Assembly (NCBI GenBank): GCA_023389455.1
Contig: JAEWEJ010000285.1
Location: forward strand, 1 to 6,418
DNA: 6,418 bases
Direction: 5' to 3'
From: Actinomycetes bacterium
GTDB lineage: Bacteria > Actinomycetota > Actinomycetes > Actinomycetales > Cellulomonadaceae
This document shows, piece by piece, positions 1 through 5,595 of the stretch. The notes under the pieces are model-generated. The model did not search any database. It saw nothing but the letters and a program-made list of their open reading frames with translations, and was not told where the DNA came from. The translations under genes were made by a program, and so were the position numbers. The stretch's first letter is position 1, and the number at the start of each line of letters is the position of its first letter.

Positions 1-1
1 G

Positions 2-34
2 GAGCAGCACGCGGCGCCGGCGCGCGTCCTGTAG
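2..34 (+). CDS. Possible 3' end of an upstream gene (partial)
   Basis: Reading from base 2 gives ten sense codons and a TAG stop at 32-34, with peptide EQHAAPARVL. All ten codons end in G or C, as in the clear coding genes here, and this is the only reason to think it is the tail of a gene entering from the left. The other two forward frames are also open at the edge because of the GC content, so the call is tentative. Nothing can be said about function. Confidence 0.3.
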   Translation, partial: EQHAAPARVL

Positions 35-189
35 GACGAGCCGACGCCTCGCCGAACCGGGAGACCACCGGGCCGGGCTACCGCACCACTGAGGTGACGC
101 CGGACCGGCGCCGTGCTGAGGACGCCGCTGGTTCACGTGGGCCGTTCGCGATCGTCATGGTGCCCTCGGGCACGGACGAGGTTCACGCG
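35..189. other. Spacer without a convincing gene
   Basis: The frame of the next gene is open through this stretch, with GTG at 94 and ATG at 157 as alternative starts. Third positions at about 110-140 are often A or T and there is no good ribosome site before 94 or 157. I treat most of it as untranslated. It holds a short perfect palindrome, GTGCCCTCGGGCAC at 160-173, just before the ribosome site of the next gene. I see no clear promoter. Confidence 0.4.
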
Positions 190-381
190 ATGTCGGCCAG
201 CGGTCCGCTGGGACGCTCGCACACCACCATCGACACCGCTCACCTGCTGGCCGCCAACGACACGTGGCTCGGCGACCAGGGCACCGCGACAGCAACGGCG
301 TACGCGCGGCTGCGCGGCACCGGACTGAGTGCCCGCGACGCGCTCGGGACCCTTCCAGCGCTGCTGGCCGATCCCGCGTAG
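190..381 (+). CDS. Small hypothetical protein, 63 aa
   Basis: I do not recognise this protein. From ATG 190 it gives 63 residues starting MSASGPLGRS and ending ALLADPA. It looks soluble, with no signal peptide, membrane span or cysteine, and has a helical-looking second half (about residues 35-60) rich in Ala, Leu, Arg and Thr. I chose ATG 190 because an ACGAGG-like ribosome site lies at 176-181 and codons from here on mostly end in G or C. In-frame ATG 157 or GTG 94 would lengthen it to 74 or 95 residues. It precedes the toxin-antitoxin operon in the same direction, but the roughly 95-base gap and separate promoter-like signal argue against one unit. Its last 30 or so bases resemble 1257-1292, so it may lie at the edge of the old antitoxin duplication. 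Confidence 0.45.
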   Translation: MSASGPLGRSHTTIDTAHLLAANDTWLGDQGTATATAYARLRGTGLSARDALGTLPALLADPA

Positions 382-411
382 GGGGTTCGCTCGGAGGGGT
401 CGGTTCGGCCG

Positions 412-430
412 GGCGCCTTCGACCGGCGCC
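412..430 (+). terminator. Weak hairpin after the 63-aa gene
   Basis: GGCGCC at 412-417 can pair with GGCGCC at 425-430 around a seven-base loop. There is no T-run. It lies 31 bases after a stop codon and before the antitoxin promoter, so a terminator role is possible. GGCGCC is itself palindromic and common in such DNA, so this is weak. Confidence 0.25.
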
Positions 431-441
431 TCCCTGCCCCC

Positions 442-481
442 TTCCCACTCGGAACCCTCATGACTATGATTCGGGTCATGA
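442..481 (+). promoter_or_regulatory. Antitoxin promoter with overlapping palindromic operator
   Basis: TATGAT at 465-470 is a good -10 box. TTCCCA at 442-447, 17 bases upstream, matches four of six bases of a TTGACA -35 box. The -10 box sits in the spacer of a perfect inverted repeat: TCATGAC at 458-464 and GTCATGA at 475-481, separated by ten bases. The right arm includes the ATG at 478. Seven bases past the -10 box is the start codon itself, so the mRNA is probably leaderless. Phd/YefM antitoxins are known to repress their own operon by binding palindromes at the promoter, and this repeat is well placed for that. The binding protein is inferred. Confidence 0.6.
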
Positions 482-750
482 CGACGACATCGTTGGCGAA
501 CGTGAAGGCACACCTGTCTCGCTTCGTCGACTCCGTCCACGACACGCACGAGCGCGTGACCATCACCCGCAACGGCGAGCCGGCGGCGGTCCTGATGTCG
601 CCCGACGACCTCGCGTCCCTTGAGGAGACGATCGCCGTCCTGTCGGACGCCGCAGTCATGGCCGAGGTCCGAGAGGCTGACGCCGCAGTCGCCCGCGGTG
701 ACGTCACCCCGCTGGCAGACGTCTTGCGGGCCCGCGCTGCGAACGCGTGA
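478..750 (+). CDS. Type II toxin-antitoxin system antitoxin, Phd/YefM (RelF-like) family
   Basis: This 90-residue protein should neutralise the RelE-type toxin encoded directly after it and repress the shared promoter. The N-terminal half (MTTTSLANVKAHLSRFVD, then ERVTITRNGEPAAVLMS at about 25-41) follows the Phd/YefM DNA-binding fold, with its typical ITRNG-PAAVL hairpin. The later part (LEETIAVLSD, then EADAAVARGD) is the helical segment that in this family wraps the toxin. It resembles M. tuberculosis RelF as I remember it. ATG 460 and 466 are possible starts in the same frame, but I chose 478 because the -10 box at 465-470 would make a transcript beginning about there, and because the decayed copy at 1382 aligns from this methionine. 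It overlaps the toxin start by four bases (GTGA), so the two are translationally coupled. A degenerate paralogue lies 0.9 kb downstream. Confidence 0.9.
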   Translation: MTTTSLANVKAHLSRFVDSVHDTHERVTITRNGEPAAVLMSPDDLASLEETIAVLSDAAVMAEVREADAAVARGDVTPLADVLRARAANA

Positions 751-1013
751 GGTACGAGGTCCAGCTCGCTCCTCCGGCGCGGCGCGCCCTGGCCGGCGGG
801 TTGCCTCCGGCGGTGGCCGCGGCGGTGATCGAGTTCCTCTCTGGTCCGCTGGCGGAGGCGCCGTTCCGCGTCGGCAAGCCCCTACGGAACGAGCTCGAGG
901 GCAAGTGGTCGGCACGACGTGGTGAGTACCGCGTCATCTACACGATCAACGCGCGTGTGGTCACCGTGACCGTGCTGACGATCGCTCATCGCCGCGACGC
1001 CTACCGCACGTAG
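747..1013 (+). CDS. relE: Type II toxin-antitoxin system toxin, RelE/ParE family (RelG-like)
   Basis: This 88-residue basic protein has the RelE/ParE pattern from end to end. It has an N-terminal strand and helix pair (PPARRALAGGLPP, then VIEFLSGPL), a conserved core with GKPLR at 43-47, a basic SARRGEYRVIY strand at 55-65, and the C-terminal HRRDAYR at 81-87. RelE toxins of this type cut mRNA at the ribosome A site, and the basic and tyrosine residues R47, R57, R58, Y61, R62, H81, R83 and Y86 are candidates for RNA binding or catalysis. The closest match I recall is M. tuberculosis RelG. The start is GTG, overlapping the antitoxin stop. No separate ribosome site is visible, which fits expression only by coupling. 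The length is normal and nothing looks broken, so the toxin is probably active and held by its antitoxin. Confidence 0.9.
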   Translation: MRYEVQLAPPARRALAGGLPPAVAAAVIEFLSGPLAEAPFRVGKPLRNELEGKWSARRGEYRVIYTINARVVTVTVLTIAHRRDAYRT

Positions 1014-1072
1014 CCGCCTACGCGGGCATCGGCCTGTGGGGCGGGTCGCTGACATGAAGAGGGGCACTGATC

Positions 1073-1186
1073 ATGGTCGCTGCTGGCAATAGCGACAACA
1101 TCCTGCTGGGCGTTGGCACCATCGTGGTCGCGGTTCTCATCGTGCTCGTGGTGAACAAGCTCCGCGGCGGAAGCGGACGCAAGTAG
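1073..1186 (+). CDS. 37-aa single-span membrane peptide
   Basis: This short gene starts at ATG 1073 after a strong ribosome site, AAGAGGGG at 1057-1064, eight bases away. It encodes 37 residues. A short polar start (MVAAGNSDN) is followed by a hydrophobic run of about 18 residues from ILLGVG to LIVLVV, then a basic tail (NKLRGGSGRK). One membrane helix with the tail in the cytoplasm is the simple reading. It lies 59 bases after the toxin stop, in the same direction, and a strong hairpin follows 27 bases later. It could be the last gene of the toxin-antitoxin transcript. I do not recognise a family. Small hydrophobic peptides beside toxin genes can be toxins themselves, but nothing here shows that. 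The ribosome site and clean membrane pattern support a real gene. Confidence 0.6.
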   Translation: MVAAGNSDNILLGVGTIVVAVLIVLVVNKLRGGSGRK

Positions 1187-1212
1187 GTCCACCTTCACCG
1201 GCGCAACGCCGA

Positions 1213-1251
1213 GGGGGCCGGCACCGTACGCTGAGTACCGTGCCGGCCCCC
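1213..1251 (+). terminator. Strong hairpin, probable terminator
   Basis: Arms at 1213-1229 and 1235-1251 pair over 17 positions with one mismatch (C1225 against C1239), around the five-base loop GCTGA. No T-run follows, which is common for actinobacterial terminators. It lies 27 bases after the small membrane gene and would end the toxin-antitoxin block. The near-symmetry means it could also stop transcription from the other side. Confidence 0.65.
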
Positions 1252-1381
1252 GCGGCCGTTCCACTGCTGCTCCCCCACGGCCGATGGCCGCGCTTCGGGT
1301 GCCGACGCACGGTGACGCTGATCAGGTGCATCCTTGCCACGGCCTTCCGCGGTCGAGCGCCCCACAGCCCGGCTTCGGCTC
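1252..1381. other. Spacer with faint traces of the antitoxin upstream region
   Basis: No gene is seen here. Bases 1257-1292 share TTCCA, GCTGCT and GGCCGAT-CCGCG blocks in the same order with 348-378, and the stretch to 1381 has a similar length to 379-477 with scattered matches. I read this as the decayed leader of the duplicated antitoxin. The TATGAT box and the left arm of the TCATGAC palindrome are gone, so no promoter for the pseudogene remains. Confidence 0.4.
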
Positions 1382-1615
1382 ATGCCCACGACGTCGCTGA
1401 GGCGCGCACGGGCTGACCTCGAACAGCTCGTCGAGCTCATCCGGGACATGCACGAGCGTGTGACCGCCGCCCGCAACGGCAAGCGGACGGCAGTCCTGAT
1501 GTAGCCCGACAGTGTCGCGAACCTCGAGGAGACGATCGCCGCCCTGTCGGACGCAACCGCGACGGTCGAGACCCAGGAGGCCGACGCCGCAGTCGCCCGC
1601 GATGAGGCCGGTCCG
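1382..1615 (+). pseudogene. Decayed copy of the Phd/YefM antitoxin gene
   Basis: Translating from ATG 1382 gives MPTTSLRRARADLEQLV and so on, which aligns without gaps to the intact antitoxin at 478. I count about 43 identical residues of 75, highest in LEETIA, LSDA and EADAAVAR. Codon 41, TCG in the intact gene, is TAG here (1502-1504), so translation would stop after 40 residues. No toxin gene follows. Likeness to the intact gene fades after about 1605, but the frame stays open from 1505 to 1843 and leads straight into the duplicated tail of the small membrane protein. A fragment from 1505 on would need an internal start. The promoter palindrome of the intact copy is missing. The most likely story is an old duplication of the antitoxin region, loss of the toxin half, then a point nonsense mutation. 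Confidence 0.8.
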
Positions 1616-1679
1616 ATGCGGCCCCACTCAGGTTGCCGTCCGGCCGCTAACCAGCCCACGCTCGTCCTCCCCGCCTCGG

Positions 1680-1843
1680 TCGTGCACTTCAACCTGCGCA
1701 TGGTCCGCACGTGGGCCGAGCGCATCGGGTTCCAGAGCGACGACATGCTGCTCGCACGCGACCGCGCCATCGCGGGGTACGAGGAGATCCCCCTCGACGA
1801 CGACGAGCCGCCCGCGGCGCTGAGCCCGCCCGCCGCAGCCTGA
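1680..1843 (+). pseudogene. Truncated 3' copy of the small membrane protein gene
   Basis: This is the C-terminal 53 residues or so of the protein encoded at 5880-6107, beginning at its VH(H/F)NLRMVRTW segment and ending at the same PPAALSPPAAA and stop. The first 22 residues, which form the membrane helix in the intact copy, are absent. Upstream, the frame joins the decayed antitoxin. An ORF with ATG at 1616 reads through the junction and would give a 75-residue soluble protein, but I see no good ribosome site for it. Compared with the intact copy, four codons differ (F/H, E/R, M/I, A/S). Probably not functional, though the open frame and clean codon use mean expression as a chimera cannot be excluded. 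Confidence 0.65.
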
Positions 1844-1872
1844 CCTCGGCGACAACCCCAGCACCCTCCGCA

Positions 1873-1898
1873 AGCCCACGGCCCCAGGCCGGTGGGCT
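1873..1898 (+). terminator. Hairpin after the truncated membrane gene (repeat copy)
   Basis: AGCCCAC at 1873-1879 pairs with GTGGGCT at 1892-1898, and GGCC 1880-1883 with GGCC 1887-1890, around a CCA loop with one bulged G. It lies 29 bases after the stop at 1843 and is identical in the right copy. No T-run follows. Confidence 0.5.
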
Positions 1899-2019
1899 CG
1901 TCGTCGTGCCCGGGTGCCACCACCTGCGGAGCCTGGCCCGCGAAATGCCCGCCGGCACACCGCCTGCGGCCCGATCGAGCGCCCTGGGAACGACTGAACC
2001 CCCCGCTCGGAGCCCTTCC

Positions 2020-2039
2020 GGGCCCCTCGCGAGGGGTTC
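2020..2039 (+). terminator. Second hairpin of the repeat (left copy)
   Basis: CCCCT-CGCG-AGGGG at 2023-2036 forms a five-pair stem that extends to eight with two G-U pairs and one G-C on the + strand (2020-2039), followed by the T-containing TTCTGTCACTT. GAACCCC at 1996-2002 can pair with GGGGTTC at 2033-2039 instead, giving a larger branched structure. It is terminator-like for + transcripts and could also block transcripts from the other strand. Confidence 0.5.
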
Positions 2040-2080
2040 TGTCACTTCCAGGCACTGAGTTCCGTCAGTACCCCGCGGCG

Positions 2081-2219
2081 GGGTGGTGACACAACCGTCC
2101 TGACCTGGGCGACGAGCGGGGCGGTCTCGACGCGGTCACACGGAACTCCTGGAAATGCTCACACGGCGAAGTCTTGACCTGGTGAAACGCTGGCCGCCTG
2201 CGGGGCGTACGTCGCCGGC
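2081..2219. other. Gene-free spacer between the repeat and the peptidase terminator
   Basis: I see no gene here. The first bases, GGGGTGGTGACAC at 2080-2092, recur exactly at 5803-5815, and a looser match continues for about 30 bases on both sides' downstream flanks. CACACGG occurs twice (near 2138 and 2160) about 23 bases apart. No clear promoter is visible. Confidence 0.4.
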
Positions 2220-2259
2220 GCCCGACGGGACGTGGTGGGGATGCCACGTCCCGTCGGGC
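2220..2259 (-). terminator. Perfect 16-bp hairpin, peptidase terminator
   Basis: Bases 2220-2235 and 2244-2259 are perfect reverse complements around the eight-base loop TGGGGATG. It starts five bases past the stop of the metallopeptidase gene. There is no T-run on either side, but position and strength make it the likely end of the - strand transcript. It may also stop readthrough from the left. Confidence 0.75.
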
Positions 2260-2264
2260 TGCTG

Positions 2265-5033
2265 TCAGTCGCGCACGTCGATGAGGACGCCCAGCGAGGG
2301 TGCCGGCGCGGCTCCGCCCGTCGTGTCAAGCAAGACCGAGGTCGGGACGTCCGGTCCGCCGCTCGCCGGGTCCCACACCTGGATGCGGGTGCGGGCCGGG
2401 AACCCGTCGACGAGCGTGATGCGCTGCCGGTAGCCCGAGCGGCCGTTGACCAGGACGCGGGACTCGATGATCGCGGTCGCCCCCGTGACGTCGAGGCGCT
2501 CCATGCGCTCGCCGACCACGGTGAGCTTCGCGTTGGTCGCGCGGACCAGGGACGCACCGAGCGGCCCGCTGTGCCCGGGCACGGTCCGGGCGTCGACGGC
2601 GACGTGTACGACGTCGGCGGTCCGGTTGCCGGTGGTGCGCAGGACGCCGGCAGCTGTGGCGCTGGGCCGTGAGGTGGTCGCGCCCTGGACGGTCACGGTG
2701 CCGGCCGGCGAGGTCGCGGTGCCGTCAGGTCCCACGACCGTCACGCTCACCTGGTAGGTGCCGGGTGTCGTGTACACGTGCGTGCCGGTGACGGCCGGTG
2801 CGTGCCCTGCGGTCACGACCCCGTCACTGACGGCGCCGTCACCCCACGACCACTGCGCGGTCATGTTGCCGCCGTCGCCAGCGGTGGCGGCGAAGGTGAG
2901 CGATGCGGGGACCTCGGTGCCCACGATGACCGGGGAGGTGGGCAGTGTGGGTGCCGTGGTCAGCTCGGGGGCGCCTCCGACGACCTCGAGGTACGTCTCG
3001 TAGGTCGCCTCGGGCTCAGGGTCGACGGTCTCCTCGGGCAGGTCGAGCATGGCGCCCGGCATGCCGATCGCGCCGCCGGTGAAGACGAGGTTGCGCCAGT
3101 CGTTGTGGCCGTGCAGGACGTCCAGTCGGGTGTCCCGGTTGACGCTGGTGGCCACGGAGGGCTCCAGGGTGCCGTCGCAGTCCCAGTCGATCGCCTGGAC
3201 TCCTCGCGGTGCTGACTTGGGAAGGCCTTGCCCGTTGCACGAGTATCGCGCGCGGATCCCGAGGTCCGGTGAGATCCCGATGCCGGCGTGCTCGTCGAGG
3301 TCGTGCTCGTCGAGGTCCGCCAGGCGCGTGAACGAGTAGTCGTACTCCGGGCCGGGGTACCCCTGCAGTAGCCCGAACTGGTGGTCGTAGTTCATGACCG
3401 ACAGGTAGTTCGGCTTGCCGTTGACGTGGTCGTCGCCGCCGTGCGCCAGCCCGAGGTTGTGCCCGAGCTCGTGCATGAACGTGCCGGCGCCGTACCCGGC
3501 GGAGGTGGTGTTCCCGAGGCTGACGATGAAGTCGCTGCCGCCCTCGAGCACCCCGCGCGACCGGCCGCTGGGGTACCCCTGCCCCTGGGGGACCTCCTCC
3601 ATGCGGTGGACCCACAGGTTGTAGTGGAAGATCGCCGCGCGCGCCGGGTCGAAGTTGTCCCGCTTGACGGCGTCGAACGCGCGCCAGCTGTAGCTGTTGG
3701 TGAGGAAGCCCGTGGAGCCGAAGTGCTCGCTGTGCGGGATCTGGTCGGCCTGGCTCAGGGAGCCCCAGACCGCGCCCGGCTGGCCGTAGGTCAGGGGCGC
3801 GAACCGTCCGTAGTCGACGTGCAGCTGGATCCCGGACCGCGCGAAGCTGTCGACGATGTCGGCGATCTCGGCCGGGTCCGGGGCGTGCGAGTGTGTTGCG
3901 TCGGACATGTAGTCGATCTCGACGAACACGTCCTTGCTGCGCGGGTCGGCACCCATGGCCGGCAGGTCGACGAACCACTGCTCGCCGCCGACGGTCATGG
4001 CGAAGCCGTTCTCCTCCCACTCGTCGAGCAGCCCGTCACCGTCGGAGTCCTCCGAGGACCCGAACCGGCACAGCGCGTCCTCGGAGAAGAAGACGTTGTC
4101 GATGAACGCGGCCGAGTCCAGCACGGAGTCGCCGAGGTCCTGGATGGTGAGGAACACGGTGACCTCACGCCCGCCGAGCACCGGTGTCGCCGACCGCAGC
4201 CGGGCGGTGGAGCCGTCGTAGGTGCTCGCTGTCGACTCCTGCAGGTCGAAGGAGGCGTTGACCGTCAGCGGGTTGCCCTGCGAGTCGCGTGCGAAGTTGC
4301 CCGGGGCGTCGACCGCTCCGTCGACGATCCACATGTCGGCGCTGCCGAGCTGGGCGGTGAACGCGTCGTTGTACGAGCCGCCCACGAAGTCGGGGTACTC
4401 CTCGGACAGGAACGCGACGTCCATCGCGAGGCAGCGTGCGTCCGAGGGCGCCTGGAGGACGAGCTCGAGCTGGACCTTGTCGTTGCCCTGCTCGTTGTCG
4501 AGCCCGTCCAGCACGGTGCTCTCACCGCTGGGTACCGGCGGCAGCATCGCGTGCGAGGCGTCACCGGTCGACATCACCAGGAACGTCTCACCGCGGCTCG
4601 GGAACGGCAGCGGGTCGCCTGCGGCGGCAGCCTGCGCCCCGGGGTCGCCGGCGCCCATGGGCACGATCGGTCCGTCAGGGCCAGGGTCCGGCGCCGCGAT
4701 CGGCACGCCGTCGCTGACTGCGACACCGCGAGGGTCGGACTGCCCGACGGACGCGCTGACGAACCACGACGACGGGATGTCCAGGGCCGCGGCGATCTCG
4801 GCACCGGACGGTGCGGCTGCGGCCGCAGCACGCGCTGCGGGTCCGGCCGGCGCGGCGTCGGGTGTCGGGCGTGCCGGTGCCTGGTCCGCCGGCGGGGTCG
4901 GGTCGCTGACGGGCGGGGTCGGGTCCCCGGGCGCGGGTGCCGGGTCGAGGGTCGCCGCCCCGGCGGGCAGCGCGGAGAGCAGGACGGCGAGCGTGGCCGA
5001 TGTCGCCACGGCGAGCCATGGTCGTGCGGGCAT
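2265..5033 (-). CDS. Secreted zinc metallopeptidase with choice-of-anchor-L-like and PKD domains
   Basis: This 922-residue exported protein is probably an extracellular protease of unknown substrate. Residues 1-26 form a signal peptide (hydrophobic core, likely cut after AGA), followed by a Pro/Ala-rich linker to about 75. Residues 79-320 resemble a choice-of-anchor-L domain, with FLSEEYPDFVGGSYND around S210. DSDGDGLLDEWEENG from D329 is a calcium-loop motif. The zinc site HELGHNLGLAH spans 521-531 (ligands H521, H525, H531; catalytic E522) and is followed by a Met-turn, SVMNY with M547, as in metzincins. LDEHDLDEHAGIG (574-586), DWDCDG and NDWRNLVFTGGAIG resemble conserved blocks of related bacterial enzymes as I recall them. 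A PKD domain surrounds WSWGDG at 728-733, and the last 140 residues are unassigned. C201/C322 and C599/C619 may form disulfides. There is no sortase motif, so it is probably released. GAGAGGAA lies just before the start. It follows the lipoprotein gene by 85 bases and may be co-transcribed. Confidence 0.88.
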   Translation of the reverse strand: MPARPWLAVATSATLAVLLSALPAGAATLDPAPAPGDPTPPVSDPTPPADQAPARPTPDAAPAGPAARAAAAAAPSGAEIAAALDIPSSWFVSASVGQSDPRGVAVSDGVPIAAPDPGPDGPIVPMGAGDPGAQAAAAGDPLPFPSRGETFLVMSTGDASHAMLPPVPSGESTVLDGLDNEQGNDKVQLELVLQAPSDARCLAMDVAFLSEEYPDFVGGSYNDAFTAQLGSADMWIVDGAVDAPGNFARDSQGNPLTVNASFDLQESTASTYDGSTARLRSATPVLGGREVTVFLTIQDLGDSVLDSAAFIDNVFFSEDALCRFGSSEDSDGDGLLDEWEENGFAMTVGGEQWFVDLPAMGADPRSKDVFVEIDYMSDATHSHAPDPAEIADIVDSFARSGIQLHVDYGRFAPLTYGQPGAVWGSLSQADQIPHSEHFGSTGFLTNSYSWRAFDAVKRDNFDPARAAIFHYNLWVHRMEEVPQGQGYPSGRSRGVLEGGSDFIVSLGNTTSAGYGAGTFMHELGHNLGLAHGGDDHVNGKPNYLSVMNYDHQFGLLQGYPGPEYDYSFTRLADLDEHDLDEHAGIGISPDLGIRARYSCNGQGLPKSAPRGVQAIDWDCDGTLEPSVATSVNRDTRLDVLHGHNDWRNLVFTGGAIGMPGAMLDLPEETVDPEPEATYETYLEVVGGAPELTTAPTLPTSPVIVGTEVPASLTFAATAGDGGNMTAQWSWGDGAVSDGVVTAGHAPAVTGTHVYTTPGTYQVSVTVVGPDGTATSPAGTVTVQGATTSRPSATAAGVLRTTGNRTADVVHVAVDARTVPGHSGPLGASLVRATNAKLTVVGERMERLDVTGATAIIESRVLVNGRSGYRQRITLVDGFPARTRIQVWDPASGGPDVPTSVLLDTTGGAAPAPSLGVLIDVRD

Positions 5034-5118
5034 GCGGGTTCCTCTCGTGGGCGTGCGTCATCCACCGGGCGGGTGCCGGCTGGGTCGGTGCGGGTGAGGG
5101 CTGGCGGTGGAGGGGGTG

Positions 5119-5595
5119 TCAGTCCTGGCGTGGTGTGGCCGCTGGCGGCGGGTCGCACTCGAACGGCGGGCAGAGCTCGCTCTCGCCGCCGCACTCGGCC
5201 TCGACGACCGTCACCCAGTACTCGTAGGCGACGCCGGGCTGCTCGGCCGGGCGGGTGTCGAGGTAGGTGAAGTCATCGTCGGAGCGCTCGATCTCCTCGA
5301 CCCGCTGCCACTGCGTGGTGCCGGCGGGGCGTCGGTGGACGATGTACGTGCGGGGTCCGCCTGGCGTCACTGCGGCGTCCCAGGAGACGAGCACCCCCTC
5401 GGGGGCCTGCTCGGCCTCGGTCGAGTAGACCCGGTGGATGACGGCGCAGTAGTCCTCGAACGTCGCCTCATCGTCATCCCTCGGGCCGGCGACCGGTGGG
5501 CGCGTGTCCGGGGTGTCCGCGGTGCCGGCCGGTCCGCAGGCTGCGACGGTGAGGACGACGAGCACCGCGAGCGCGGTGCTGACTGCTGCCCGCAC
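5119..5595 (-). CDS. Lipoprotein with a fibronectin type III-like domain, 158 aa
   Basis: The protein begins VRAAVSTALAVLVVLTVAACG. The GTG start is preceded by a ribosome site (AGGGGG), and the signal ends in a lipobox, V17-A-A-C20, so it should be lipid-anchored on the outer face of the membrane. An acidic linker (RDDDEATFEDY, about 39-49) leads to a single fibronectin-III-like sandwich at about 65-132: VLVSWDAAV, TYIVHRRPAGTTQWQRVEEI, FTYLDTRP and GVAYEYWVTVV are its strands. Four more cysteines (C50, C135, C142, C147), three of them clustered at the C terminus, suggest disulfides. A longer reading from 5853 is open, but its extra N-terminus has no signal pattern and would bury the lipobox. 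The metallopeptidase follows in the same direction 85 bases away. Fn3 domains usually bind proteins or sugars, so it may tether the protease or its substrate, but that role is inferred. Confidence 0.8.
   Translation of the reverse strand: MRAAVSTALAVLVVLTVAACGPAGTADTPDTRPPVAGPRDDDEATFEDYCAVIHRVYSTEAEQAPEGVLVSWDAAVTPGGPRTYIVHRRPAGTTQWQRVEEIERSDDDFTYLDTRPAEQPGVAYEYWVTVVEAECGGESELCPPFECDPPPAATPRQD

Larger units (their letters stand above)
1680..2080 (+). repeat. Left copy of a 401-bp direct repeat
   Basis: This block matches 5944-6344 base for base without any gap at an offset of 4264. I count 16 differences by eye, about 96% identity. It carries the tail of the small membrane gene, two hairpins and 40 bases that in the right copy lead up to the tRNA-Ser 3' end. 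The match stops sharply at 2080/6344. Left of 1680 the two copies are unrelated. Confidence 0.9.

Noticed and set aside
133..915. A 260-codon - strand open frame across the toxin-antitoxin region
   Set aside because: Arg/Gly/Pro-rich with no family pattern, and it runs opposite the clearly recognised antitoxin and toxin genes.
1680..2080. The direct repeat as an insertion sequence or integrase attachment site
   Set aside because: It has no transposase, no terminal inverted repeats and no target duplication that I can see. It is far longer than an attachment core and consists of a gene tail and terminators.
2081..2100. Possible remnant of the tRNA-Ser 3' end after the left repeat
   Set aside because: Only GGTGG and AACC line up with the tRNA sequence at 6350-6363. 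This is too little to tell from chance.
3381..5270. A 629-codon + strand open frame lying opposite the metallopeptidase
   Set aside because: It is the antisense shadow of a high-GC gene: low-complexity Arg/Gly/Val-rich sequence with no domain or signal pattern, while the - strand frame has a signal peptide, zinc site and PKD domain.
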